In this document: positions 1 to 7,749 of the stretch, piece after piece | Layout: every line of letters begins with the position of its first letter | Position numbering within the stretch: position 1 is the first letter of the stretch | NCBI GenBank assembly: GCA_038253945.1 | Contig: JBBSGR010000019.1 | Location: 1-46,330 of the forward strand | Length of the DNA: 46,330 nucleotides | DNA from: JBBRYW01 sp038253945 | GTDB lineage: Bacteria > Actinomycetota > Thermoleophilia > Gaiellales > Gaiellaceae | Direction of reading: 5' to 3' | Position numbers and translations under genes: made by a program | Notes under the pieces: model-generated | Databases searched by the model: none | What the model saw: the letters and a program-made list of their open reading frames with translations, nothing else | What the model was told of the DNA's origin: nothing

Positions 1-648
1 GCGCGTTTGAACTGGCACGGCGCACGAGAGCAGACCCTGCTCGTACTCGTCGACGGAGAGCGCGTATCCGTCGGCTCGCACCGTCGCGAGCCTGGGTTCG
101 AGCTCTGCCCACGTGCACGCGCTCCCCGGTGTCTCCTGCCGATATGGCTCGGGGCCAAGCCGGAACCTCGCCTCGTCCGGATCGAGCTGCGCGAGCAGGC
201 ACTTCCCGAGCGCAGTGCAGTGCGCCGGGGTACGCAGACCCGGAGTCGCCTCCACCCGCAGCCGGAATCTTCCCGCGGAGGAGGCCAGGAAGAACACCTC
301 CCCGCCGTCGAGGATGGCCAGGCTCGCCGTCTCGCCCGTCTCCTCGGTGAGGGCCTGCAGGTGGGACCGTGCGAGGTCGGGAAGCTGAAAGCCGGCGATC
401 ATCGAGGTCGCGAGGCGGACGACCTCGGAGCCGAGACGAAAGAGCTTCGTGCGCGGATCGCGCGAGAGGTACCCGCGTTCGGTTAGCGTCGCGGCGGCCC
501 GGTGGGTCGTCGGCACCGGCCACTCCAGAAGCTCGGCGATGTCCGACAGCGAGAGCTCCGACCGCTCGCTGTCGAAGAGGGACAGCACGTCGAGGACGCG
601 TCCAAGCGACTGGATCGGTTGACTTTTACTGACCGAAACTGCTTTCAT
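1..648 (-). CDS. IclR-family transcriptional regulator (3' end outside window)
   Basis: Reading the minus strand from the ATG at 648 gives at least 216 codons running off the left edge. The N-terminus has an IclR winged helix-turn-helix: a start resembling QSLGRVLDVLSLFD, then LSDIAELLEWPVPTTHRA and a wing ending GYLSRDPRTKLFRLG. The effector domain follows (LARSHLQALTEETGETASLAILDGG, then TALGKCLLAQL). The family binds small metabolites and usually controls a neighbouring catabolic operon. It is divergent from the aldehyde dehydrogenase, with only 12 bases between start codons, so promoters and operators must overlap coding sequence and the two genes are probably co-regulated (inference). 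The effector cannot be read from sequence. Confidence 0.9.
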   Translation of the reverse strand, partial: MKAVSVSKSQPIQSLGRVLDVLSLFDSERSELSLSDIAELLEWPVPTTHRAAATLTERGYLSRDPRTKLFRLGSEVVRLATSMIAGFQLPDLARSHLQALTEETGETASLAILDGGEVFFLASSAGRFRLRVEATPGLRTPAHCTALGKCLLAQLDPDEARFRLGPEPYRQETPGSACTWAELEPRLATVRADGYALSVDEYEQGLLSCAVPVQTR

Positions 649-660
649 ACCAGCGGTAAG

Positions 661-2124
661 ATGCTAGAGACGGCGGCCCTTGTCAAGCTCCACTCGCTCA
701 TCGCCGGGGAGTGGGTGAACGGGTCCGGACCGGCGCTCGCGGTGCCCAATCCCGCGTCCGGGGAGGACCGTGCTCCGCTGCCGACCGCGAGCGCCGAGGA
801 CGTCGAACGGGCCGTGGGAGCAGCGTGCGAGGCCCAGAGCGGTTGGGCGCAGATGCCGGCCAGGGCGAGGGGCGAGATCCTCTTCCGGGCGGCGGACGAG
901 CTCGAGCGCCGCCACGAGGAGCTCGCGTGCCAGATCACGTTCGAGATGGGGAAGGTGCTGGTCGAGAGTCGCGGCGAGGTCGACGAGGCGATCTTCTTTC
1001 TCCGCTTCATGGCGGGCGAGGGCGCGCGGCTCGCGGGCGAGACGAGGCCGCTCACCGACCCGCGCCGGCTGGCCGTCGCCGAGCGAGTACCGGTCGGCGT
1101 CGTCGGCGTGATCACCCCCTGGAACTTCCCCCTTTGCATCCCGGTCTGGAAGATCGCGACCGCGCTCGTGGCCGGCAACGCGGTCGTCTTCAAGCCTGCA
1201 CTTCCGACGACGGGAACCGGCCCGGCGCTCGCGGAGGCGCTCTGCGCTGCGGGCGTGCCCGCGGGCGTTCTCAACCTCGTCTCCGGGCCCGGCCCGGAGA
1301 CCGGCGGGGCGCTCGCTCGACACCCTGACGTTCGCCTGCTGACATTCACGGGCTCGACCGAGGTCGGGCGAAAGCTCGCCGGTCTCGTCGGTAGACGGGG
1401 CGGACGGACCGCGCTCGAGCTCGGCGGCAAGAACGTCGTCGTCGTCCTGGCAGACGCAGATCTCGAGCAGGCTGCCGAGCAGATCTCGGTCGCCGCGTTC
1501 GCTTCGAGCGGCCAGCGCTGCACGGCAGCGAGTCGCGTCGTCGCAGCGAGCTCGATCCACGACGAGCTCGCCGCTCTCGTCGCCGACCGCGCCGGTGCCC
1601 TGACCGTCGGCCCCGGCGACGATCCCGCCTCCGACCTCGGGCCGCTCGTGAGCCGGGAGAGCCGCGATCGCGTAGGGGGCGCGGTCACGCAGGCGATTGC
1701 GGACGGAGGCCGAGCCGTCGCAGGCGGTCTCGTGCCGCCAGGCCTACCGGCGGCGGCCGGCTACTACCGGCCGACCGTGATCACGGAGCTCGAGCCGTCA
1801 CACCCGCTGCTCACGCACGAGCTCTTCGGTCCCGTCACAGCCTTCGTTCGCGCCCGTGACGAGCACGAAGCGCTTCGCCTTGCCAACGCAACCGAGTACG
1901 GGCTCGCCGCATCGGTCTTCACACGCGATCTCGGACGAGCGCTCACGTTCGGGCGCGCCCTCGAGGCCGGGATGGTGTTCGTGAACGCGGCGACCCTCGA
2001 GTCCGAGACGCACCTTCCTTTCGGCGGCGTCAAGGCGAGCGGCAACGGCTCACGAGACACGGGAGTCGCCGCACTCGACTCCGTCACGGAATGGAAGACC
2101 CTGTACTTCGCTCCTCCGGGCTGA
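661..2124 (+). CDS. NAD(P)-dependent aldehyde dehydrogenase
   Basis: An intact 487-aa aldehyde dehydrogenase, the usual length. It begins with an IAGEWVNG-type N-terminal strand. Catalytic Asn155 lies in ITPWNFP, the general base Glu253 in LELGGKN and the nucleophile Cys287 in SGQRCTAASR. The cofactor loop FTGSTEVGR and the C-terminal HLPFGGVKASGNG are present. The ATG at 661 is chosen because family homology begins about eight residues later; the reading frame extends further upstream, but that part is the shadow of the IclR gene. The family oxidises an aldehyde to a carboxylate in the cytosol. The substrate is not determinable; succinate-semialdehyde or ketoglutarate-semialdehyde dehydrogenases are the nearest in style. 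It is the first gene of a plus-strand series of catabolic genes, several of them broken. Confidence 0.93.
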   Translation: MLETAALVKLHSLIAGEWVNGSGPALAVPNPASGEDRAPLPTASAEDVERAVGAACEAQSGWAQMPARARGEILFRAADELERRHEELACQITFEMGKVLVESRGEVDEAIFFLRFMAGEGARLAGETRPLTDPRRLAVAERVPVGVVGVITPWNFPLCIPVWKIATALVAGNAVVFKPALPTTGTGPALAEALCAAGVPAGVLNLVSGPGPETGGALARHPDVRLLTFTGSTEVGRKLAGLVGRRGGRTALELGGKNVVVVLADADLEQAAEQISVAAFASSGQRCTAASRVVAASSIHDELAALVADRAGALTVGPGDDPASDLGPLVSRESRDRVGGAVTQAIADGGRAVAGGLVPPGLPAAAGYYRPTVITELEPSHPLLTHELFGPVTAFVRARDEHEALRLANATEYGLAASVFTRDLGRALTFGRALEAGMVFVNAATLESETHLPFGGVKASGNGSRDTGVAALDSVTEWKTLYFAPPG

Positions 2125-2134
2125 CCTTAAGTCT

Positions 2135-2608
2135 ATGCCTGAGAAGCGCTACCTCTTCACCCCCGGACCGACACCGGTGCCGCCCGAGGTACTCGAGGTG
2201 CTTGCACGCCAAGTGATCCACCAGCGCGGGCCTGACTTCAACCAACCGTACGAGCGCCTGCTCGGGAGGCTGAAGGACGTCTTCCGTACCGAATATGACG
2301 TTCTGCTCTTCACGTCCTCTGGAACGGGTGCCTTCGAATCGGCCGTGGCGAATCTCACCGAGCCCGGCGAGCGCGCTGTCGTCGTCTCGAGCGGCAGCTT
2401 CGGTGAACGCTGGGCCGCAATGGCCACCCGCTACGGCGCCGACGTCGACCACCTCCGCCACCCCTGGGGCGAGACGCCCGACCCACTCGAAGTGCGTGCA
2501 CGCATCGAAGGCGCAGCGGTTGTGTACGTGGTTCACTCCGAAACCTCAACCGGAGTCGTCTCGGACGTGCAGGCGCTCGCCGCCGCGGCGCGGGAGGCAG
2601 GCGCACCC
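2135..2608 (+). pseudogene. Class V aminotransferase (alanine/serine-glyoxylate type), N-terminal fragment
   Basis: From the ATG at 2135 about 155 residues match the start of the alanine-glyoxylate / serine-glyoxylate aminotransferase family: FTPGPTPVPPEVLEVL, HQRGPDF, the PLP-phosphate loop region FTSSGTGAFESAVANL and VHSETSTGVVSDV. The family normally has about 360-400 residues with the PLP lysine near residue 190-200, so this fragment lacks the lysine and the whole small domain. The frame stays open, passes through arginine-rich nonsense (about 2608-2671) and runs into an alcohol-dehydrogenase N-terminus, ending at 2836. That 233-codon chimera is not a plausible enzyme. It starts 10 bases after the aldehyde dehydrogenase stop, so the original gene was probably part of that operon. 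Confidence 0.75.
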
Positions 2609-2671
2609 AAGCGTCGCGCTCCCGTACCTGCGCGAACGCGCGCTCGTCGCGGCAGGCGTGACGCCCGCACC

Positions 2672-2836
2672 ATGAGGATCCGCGCCGCGGTCCTGGAACG
2701 TACGGGCGGGCCGATGACCGTGACGGAGCTCGAGCTCGCCCAGCCCGGCGCCGGCGAGGTGCTCGTCCGGCTGCACGCGAGCGGCGTCTGCTACTCCGAC
2801 CAGAACGAGATCGACCGAAACGGAGTCGCATCATGA
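2672..2836 (+). pseudogene. Zinc alcohol dehydrogenase, N-terminal fragment
   Basis: The ATG at 2672 opens a segment resembling the first ~50 residues of medium-chain alcohol dehydrogenases: RAAVLERTGGPMTVTELEL, PGAGEVLVRLHASGVCYSDQNEID. The catalytic-zinc cysteine region (GVCYSD) is present. Everything after it is missing: no GHEGAGVV, no structural zinc loop and no Rossmann domain. The ATG overlaps a TGA at 2673-2675 that ends another frame whose last residues (about 2608-2672, ALPYLRERALVAAGVTPAP) look like the C-terminus of an unidentified protein. So three genes have been cut and joined here. The fragment's own stop overlaps the ATG of the Fae-like gene at 2833. Confidence 0.7.
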
Positions 2837-3360
2837 ATCCAGAAGAGCTCGACGGCCGCATCGGCGAGGGCTGGGGCGGCGTGAAGCCGGACGCCAGCCA
2901 CGTCAACGTTGTCCTCGCCCGGCGCGGCAGCGCGACGTTCGCGGCGGCGATCGGCATGTTCGCGCACCCGTCGCCCGGGCACACCCCGGTTCTCGTTTGC
3001 ATCGGGCCCGAAGAGCCGCGATACGAGCCGGTCTGGCCGCCGACGCTGATGATGAACAAGGCGACGGCGCGCGACGAGCGCCACGAGACGATGACCTGGG
3101 GTGCGGCGCAACTCGGAATCGGCCAGGGCGTGCTCGACGCGGTCGCGGACGGCCTGCTCGAGGCGACAAACGAGCTGATCGTGCTCGTTGCGGTCTACGT
3201 CTACCCGAACGCGAGCGACGAGACCGCCGTCCGGCTCGCGAACCGCACCGCGGTGCACAAGGCGATCGGCATGTGCGTCGAGGGACGCGACCCCGACGCG
3301 GCCGCACGCCTCGTCGCGGAACGCGACTCGCTGCAGAGCCCGTACTACAACGGCGACTGA
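2833..3360 (+). CDS. Formaldehyde-activating enzyme (Fae) family protein
   Basis: A 175-aa protein, close to the ~170 aa of Fae. Fae family features include SHVNVVLARRGS with His23 where the catalytic histidine of Fae lies, AHPSPGHTPVLVC, a central Lys in MNKATA, GAAQLGIGQGVLDAVADGLL, and a C-terminal half beginning VLVAVYVYPNASDE. Known Fae proteins condense formaldehyde with tetrahydromethanopterin, but many paralogues have unknown substrates. I see no methanopterin pathway genes in this window. The ATG overlaps the stop of the truncated alcohol dehydrogenase (ATGA), suggesting ancestral translational coupling with that gene. Fold assignment is good; formaldehyde activation itself is uncertain. 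Confidence 0.8.
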   Translation: MNPEELDGRIGEGWGGVKPDASHVNVVLARRGSATFAAAIGMFAHPSPGHTPVLVCIGPEEPRYEPVWPPTLMMNKATARDERHETMTWGAAQLGIGQGVLDAVADGLLEATNELIVLVAVYVYPNASDETAVRLANRTAVHKAIGMCVEGRDPDAAARLVAERDSLQSPYYNGD

Positions 3361-3458
3361 TGCGCATCGCCCATCGAGACGCGCCGGTACGTGTTCCCTT
3401 TTGAGCCGCCCCTGCGCGGCGCCTGGGATCCCGTCCCGCGGACGCAGAGGATCGCGCG
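3361..3458. other. Intergenic stretch with a 14-codon ORF
   Basis: Directly after the Fae-like stop, the ATG at 3361 opens a 14-residue frame (MRIAHRDAPVRVPF) ended by the TGA at 3403. Its close overlap with the upstream stop is like that of the other coupled genes here. It may be the 5' remnant of another deleted gene. The rest carries the AGAGGA ribosome-binding site of the downstream lactonase. Confidence 0.35.
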
Positions 3459-4319
3459 ATGAAAGGACGCCTGCTCGCCTCCGGCCTCGGCTTCCCCGAA
3501 GGGCCCGTCGCGCTCAACGACGGCCGCCTCGTCTTCTGCGACGGCAACGTCGGCGAGCTCCTCCTCTACGCGGACGGCGCGGTCGGAACCTTCGCGCGGA
3601 CGGGCGGCTCGCCGTGGGGCGCCGTGCTCGGCTCCGACGGCGCGATCTACGTCACCCAGGGAGGCAACGTTCCGGGGAGCGGCGACACGAGCACGGTCTC
3701 CGGGATCCAGCGCGTGAACCCCGACGGCTCGGTCGAGCTGCTCCACTCCGAGGTCTGCGGGCATACGCTGTACGGGCCGAACGACCTCGCCTTCGGCCCC
3801 GACGGGCGTCTCTGGTTCACGGACTCCGGCTCGGAGGAGGACTACCGCTTCGACCTTCGCTCACCGGGCCGCCTCTTCGCCGTCGACCACGACAGAGGTG
3901 AGCAGATCCTGGAGCTGCCGGGTGTCTACCCGAACGGGATCGCCTTCGATGCGCGGGGCCGGCTCTACTGGACGGAGTCGATGGCGCACCGGGTCTGCCG
4001 ACTGGAGGACGGTGCGGCGGCCGTCTTTTGCCAGCTCTCCGACGACTACGTACCCGATGGGATGGCGTTCGCCGCAGACGGACGCGCGTTCGTCTGCACG
4101 ACGATCTCCGAGGGTGTAACGGTGATCTCGGCCGACGGCGAGCTGCTCGAGCAGATCGACGTCGGCGAGCACGCGACCAACTGCGTCTTCGACGGCCCAA
4201 CGCTGTACGTGACGGCGACGCACGTCGCCGAGATCGAGGCGTCACAGCGGACGGGCACGCTCTGGGCTGTCGCGACGGACGCGACGGGCGGGCTGCCGCT
4301 CATCCCGGGCGCGCTGTAG
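3459..4319 (+). CDS. SMP-30/gluconolactonase family protein
   Basis: A 286-aa six-bladed beta-propeller of the SMP-30/gluconolactonase/LRE-like family, which hydrolyses sugar lactones with a divalent metal. Ligands are visible: Glu14 in GFPEGP, Asn159 in YPNGIAF and Asp200 in VPDGMAF. Blade repeats such as GSDGAIYVTQ, GPDGRLWFTDSG and DARGRLYWTES recur. The start is supported by AGAGGA eight bases upstream of the ATG. There is no signal peptide, so it is cytosolic. It ends 20 bases inside the 3' end of the convergent HAL homologue. In a catabolic cluster it would open a lactone made by a dehydrogenase; the substrate is unknown. Confidence 0.88.
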   Translation: MKGRLLASGLGFPEGPVALNDGRLVFCDGNVGELLLYADGAVGTFARTGGSPWGAVLGSDGAIYVTQGGNVPGSGDTSTVSGIQRVNPDGSVELLHSEVCGHTLYGPNDLAFGPDGRLWFTDSGSEEDYRFDLRSPGRLFAVDHDRGEQILELPGVYPNGIAFDARGRLYWTESMAHRVCRLEDGAAAVFCQLSDDYVPDGMAFAADGRAFVCTTISEGVTVISADGELLEQIDVGEHATNCVFDGPTLYVTATHVAEIEASQRTGTLWAVATDATGGLPLIPGAL

Positions 4320-5781
4320 CGGCGAGCACACGCCCAAGCTCCGCCGCGACCCGCTCGACGTCCGGGCCGAGCGGCCGGTCGCCCTCGAGCGGCGCGGCGA
4401 GCCCGCGGACGACGGCGTAGGCTGCGCCCGTCCCGCGGCCGAGTGCCTCGATCTCGGCCAGGTCGACCGCCTGCGCCGCGACGACGAGCTCGAGCGCCGC
4501 GTGGAGGCGAAGCCGTTCGAGCAGCCCGGAGAGCCGTCCGGCGGCGAGCGGCGCGCCGGTCGAGGCGTCCTCGACTTCGGTGCTGGCGCGCGAGTCGAGC
4601 GACGCCGGCGCGGCGCCGTGGGCGATCTCAGAGGCGAGCGCGTCCGAGACTTTGAGCAGCGGCGCCATCCCCGCGCCGGTCGAGCCGGGCGGCGCGAGGT
4701 TCTGCGGCAGGTCGGTCAGCGCGGCCGAGAGCAGCCGGGCCACGCGCGCAGAGGCGAGGTTCGCGACCTGCGCGAGCGCGAGCGCGACCGTATCGGCCGC
4801 GAGCGCGAGTGCGGGCACGAAGAAGTTGCCGGTCGAGACGATCTCTCCGTCCTCGGCCAGCACGAGCGGGTTGTCGCCGGCGCCGTTCAGCTCCGGCTCG
4901 AGGGCGGCCGCGAGAAAGTCGAGCGCCGCCGCGAGGCTGCCGTGGGTCTGGCTGACGCAACGGAACGAGAGCGGGTCCTGCAGGCGGCGCGGGCCCAACG
5001 AGCCGCCTGCGAGCAGCGCCCGCAGGCCCGCGGCGCAGGTGGCCTGGCCGGGCGCGGGCCGCGCCGCGACGGCGCGCTCGTCGAGCGGCGTTCGGCTGGC
5101 GCGGAAGCCCTCCATCGACAGCGCCGCGGCCACCTGCAGCGCGTCGAGCGCCTCGCGCGCATCGGCGAGCGCGAGCGCCGCGAAGGCCGCGGAGACGGCG
5201 TTCGCATTGATCAGCGCCAGCCCGTCCTTCGGCGCCGGCACGAGCGGCGCGAGACCGGCCGCCTCGAGCGCGCGGGCCCCGGAAAGCGTCTCGCCGCCGA
5301 GTTCAGCCTCGCCCTCCCCGAGCAGGACGAGCCCGACGTGGGCGAGCACGCAGATGTCTGCGGCGCCGATCGAGCCGATCGAGGGGACGATGGGGTGGAC
5401 GCCCCGGTTGAGCAGCGCGACGAGCGCCTGTGCCAGCTCCGGCCGCGCGCCGGACCCGCCCCGAGCAAGGCCGTTCGCCCGCACGAGAAGCGCCGCGCGT
5501 ACGACTTCGGTCGGAAGCGGCGGCCCGACGGAGTTCGCGCGCCCGAGCACCGTGTGTCGGGAGAACTCCGCGAGCGCCTCGGCGGGCAGGCTCTCGACGA
5601 CGCGGGCGCCGAGCCCGGTCGTCAGCCCGTACGCCGAGCGGCCTTCGGTGAGGTAGCGATCGACCACTTCCCGGGCGGCGGCCATGCGAGCCGGCACCCG
5701 GGGGTCGAGCTCGACCGGCGCGCCGCGGCGCGCGACCTGGACGACGTCCTCGGCCGTGAGGCCGCGGCCGTCCAGGCGCAA
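4300..5781 (-). CDS. HAL/PAL-fold aromatic amino acid lyase homologue lacking the MIO triad (copy 1)
   Basis: About 493 aa, near the ~510 of histidine ammonia-lyase. Recognisable active-site blocks in order: LTAEDV, YGLTTGLG with the catalytic-type Tyr51, RHTVLG (His76), ALINANAV, LQDPLSFRCVSQTHG, NPLVLAEDGEIVSTGNFF and VEDASTGAPLA. Where real HAL/PAL/TAL enzymes have G-S-x-G-A-S-G-D, this protein reads GSIGAAD (residues 136-142). It is one residue shorter and has no Ser, so it cannot form the MIO electrophile by the known route. No ATG or GTG fits; the TTG at 5781 gives MRLDGRGLTAEDVV and matches the family start. Divergent from the ornithine-cyclodeaminase remnant at 5803. Function unknown; it may be a lyase using simple acid-base elimination. 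Confidence 0.85.
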   Translation of the reverse strand: MRLDGRGLTAEDVVQVARRGAPVELDPRVPARMAAAREVVDRYLTEGRSAYGLTTGLGARVVESLPAEALAEFSRHTVLGRANSVGPPLPTEVVRAALLVRANGLARGGSGARPELAQALVALLNRGVHPIVPSIGSIGAADICVLAHVGLVLLGEGEAELGGETLSGARALEAAGLAPLVPAPKDGLALINANAVSAAFAALALADAREALDALQVAAALSMEGFRASRTPLDERAVAARPAPGQATCAAGLRALLAGGSLGPRRLQDPLSFRCVSQTHGSLAAALDFLAAALEPELNGAGDNPLVLAEDGEIVSTGNFFVPALALAADTVALALAQVANLASARVARLLSAALTDLPQNLAPPGSTGAGMAPLLKVSDALASEIAHGAAPASLDSRASTEVEDASTGAPLAAGRLSGLLERLRLHAALELVVAAQAVDLAEIEALGRGTGAAYAVVRGLAAPLEGDRPLGPDVERVAAELGRVLAATARPG

Positions 5782-5802
5782 TTCGTGTGCTCTACTCCGA
5801 CC

Positions 5803-6293
5803 GTGCAGCCGGTCGAGCTTACCTTCCTGAGCGGCGCCGACGTCGTACGGCTCGCGCTCACGGACGACGAGATCATGGCCGCCGTCGAGACCGGGCTGGG
5901 GTCCGGTCAGGCGCGCATAGAGCCGCGCGTGCACCTCGAGCCGGACCCGGCGCTGCGCGGGCACTTCAACGTACTGCGCGGCTACCTGGCGCCAATCCAG
6001 GTCGCGGGCGCGCTCGGCCACGTGGGCGCGCGCGGGACGGCCACTGGAATGTGCGCCTGCTCGCCTCGCTCTTCGACTTCGACGAGATCCGCGTCCACTC
6101 GCGCCGCCCTGAGAGCCGCGACCAGTTCGCCCGGCGGCTCGAGGAGGACCTCGGCAGGCCCGTGCGTGCGACGGAGAGTTGGGAGGGCTGCCTGCGCGGG
6201 GCTGACGTGATGGTTGAGGCGTCGCGGCTCGAGCGGCCCGAGCCGCACCTGCTGACGAGCTGGGTAGAGCCAGGCTGCACCGGGTACGGCTGA
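5803..6293 (+). pseudogene. Ornithine cyclodeaminase/mu-crystallin family, decayed
   Basis: From the GTG at 5803 the frame reads like an OCD N-terminus: ELTFLSGADVVRLALTDDE, IEPRVHLEPDP and HFNVLRGYLAP. It then jumps directly to GALGHVGARGTAT, losing about 70-75 residues of the family core. At about 6044 one base is missing: the expected TWNVRLLASLFDFDEIRVHSR continues only in another frame (codons within about 6043-6293, including GADVMVEASRLERPEP and SWVEPG). It ends at the TGA at 6291 without the C-terminal domain. About 165 codons remain of ~330. The family is NAD-dependent and forms proline from ornithine or reduces cyclic imines. Deletion plus frameshift make it non-functional. Confidence 0.8.
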
Positions 6294-6525
6294 GATTCTC
6301 GGGGATCCCCTGGAAGACCTTGCCCGAGGACGTCGAAGCGGACGGCCGGCATGCCCTCGCGCGAGACCTGCGACACGTGATGCTCTCCGCCATCACCGGG
6401 GGCAGGTCCGGCGCGAGCTCGTGATACCAGCACCTCGTCGCGTGCCCGGCCGTCACTTCGGCTATCAATCGCTTTTCACTACGTTTACCACAGTGGCTGG
6501 TCGGTCCCGGAGGAGGCGGAGCGAG
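6294..6525. other. Non-coding interval before the aminotransferase
   Basis: No convincing gene. The first part may be the eroded tail of the ornithine-cyclodeaminase gene, but no family motif survives. AGGAGG at 6511-6516 is the ribosome-binding site of the downstream gene. A 9-bp palindrome CCACAGTGG lies at about 6489-6497, with no assigned role. Confidence 0.4.
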
Positions 6526-7749
6526 GTGAAGCCGGCGACGCTTCCGGTCACACGCCTCTCACGGGCGGTGGCGCCGACGACCGGGCTCGAGTTCGTCTCG
6601 GGTGCGGGAGCCGAGCTCGTCGCGGCCGACGGCGCGCGCTACCTCGACTTCATCTCGGGCTACGGCGTCGTCAACACGGGCCACTGTCACCCGCGCGTGG
6701 TCGCGGCGATCCAGGAGCAGGCTTCGAAGCTGATTCACGTCTCGACGATGGGCTCGACGGAGCCGGCCGGCGCGTACGCCGAGCGGCTCTGCGCCGTGGC
6801 GCCGATCGAGGACGCCAAGCTCTTCTTCACGAACAGCGGCACGGAGGCGGTCGAGGCGGCCCTGAAGCTCGTTCGCTACGCGAGCGGGCGGCCGAACGTC
6901 GTCGCCTTCGCCGGCGGCTTCCACGGCCGGACGCTCGGATCGCTCTCGGTCAGCACCTCGAAGGCCGCGTTCCGCACGAGGCACGAGCCGCTCGGCGGGG
7001 GCGTCTACGTCGTGCCGTATCCGAGAGTCGAGCTCGGGCCCACCCTGGACGCGCTCTCCCGCCTCTTCCTCGAGCAGGTCGAGCCCGAGCGGGTGGCGGC
7101 CTTCATCGTCGAGCCCGTGCTGGGGGAGGGCGGCTACGTCGTCCCGCCCGACGAGTTCCTCCCCGCTCTCCGCGGTCTCTGCGACGAGAATGGGATCGCT
7201 TTGATCGTGGACGAGGTGCAGTCCGGCTTCGGTCGCACCGGGCGGCTTTTTGCGTGCGAGCACACCGGTGTGGCGCCCGACCTGATGACGGTCGGGAAGG
7301 GAATCGCGTCGGGCTTTCCGATGGGGGCGCTCGTTGGCCGCGCCAGCCTGATGGACGCCTGGGCGCCGGGAGCGCACGGAACGACGTTTGCCGGCGGCCC
7401 GCTCGCCTGCGCGGCGGCCGAGGCCACTCTCGACGTGCTCGAGGATGAGGATCTGCTCGAGAACGCGGCCGTGCGGGGAGCGCAGCTCACGGACGGCCTA
7501 CGGCAGCTCGCCGCCGCCCACGCCGATCTCGTGGTCGACATCCGCGGACGCGGTCTGATGGTCGGCGTCGGGACCCGCTCGGCGGACGTTGCCGCCCGTC
7601 TCAAGGCCGAGCTGCTCGAGCGCTACGTGATCGTCTCGACCTGCGGGCCCGACAGCAGCTCGATCCGGCTCTCGCCGCCCTTGGTTCTGGGAGAGGAGCA
7701 CGTGCGGCGCTGTCTCGACGCATGCCGTGACGCTCTGCGGGCCTTGTGA
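6526..7749 (+). CDS. Class III PLP-dependent aminotransferase (GabT/ArgD-like)
   Basis: A 407-aa class III (ornithine/4-aminobutyrate/acetylornithine-type) aminotransferase, typical length. It shows FFTNSGTEAVEAALKL for the PLP phosphate, FHGRTLGSLS, IVDEVQSGFGRTG with the pyridine-binding Asp, and the Schiff-base Lys258 in VGKGIASGFP, then GTTFAGGPLACAAA. The open frame begins at 6421, but family homology and an AGGAGG at 6511 nine bases before the GTG at 6526 decide the start. The cytosolic enzyme moves an amino group, normally from an omega-amine or beta/gamma-amino acid, to 2-oxoglutarate or pyruvate; the substrate is not readable. Its stop overlaps the GTG of the next gene, so the two are co-translated. 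Confidence 0.9.
   Translation: MKPATLPVTRLSRAVAPTTGLEFVSGAGAELVAADGARYLDFISGYGVVNTGHCHPRVVAAIQEQASKLIHVSTMGSTEPAGAYAERLCAVAPIEDAKLFFTNSGTEAVEAALKLVRYASGRPNVVAFAGGFHGRTLGSLSVSTSKAAFRTRHEPLGGGVYVVPYPRVELGPTLDALSRLFLEQVEPERVAAFIVEPVLGEGGYVVPPDEFLPALRGLCDENGIALIVDEVQSGFGRTGRLFACEHTGVAPDLMTVGKGIASGFPMGALVGRASLMDAWAPGAHGTTFAGGPLACAAAEATLDVLEDEDLLENAAVRGAQLTDGLRQLAAAHADLVVDIRGRGLMVGVGTRSADVAARLKAELLERYVIVSTCGPDSSSIRLSPPLVLGEEHVRRCLDACRDALRAL

Noticed and set aside
7..648. Overlapping plus-strand frames of 73-159 residues at the left end
   Set aside because: They are arginine/proline-rich antisense shadows of the IclR gene on the minus strand, which shows clear domain motifs.
4501..6210. A 569-codon plus-strand frame opposite HAL homologue 1
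   Set aside because: Most of it is highly charged antisense of the lyase; only its last ~100 codons carry the OCD-like remnant, annotated separately.
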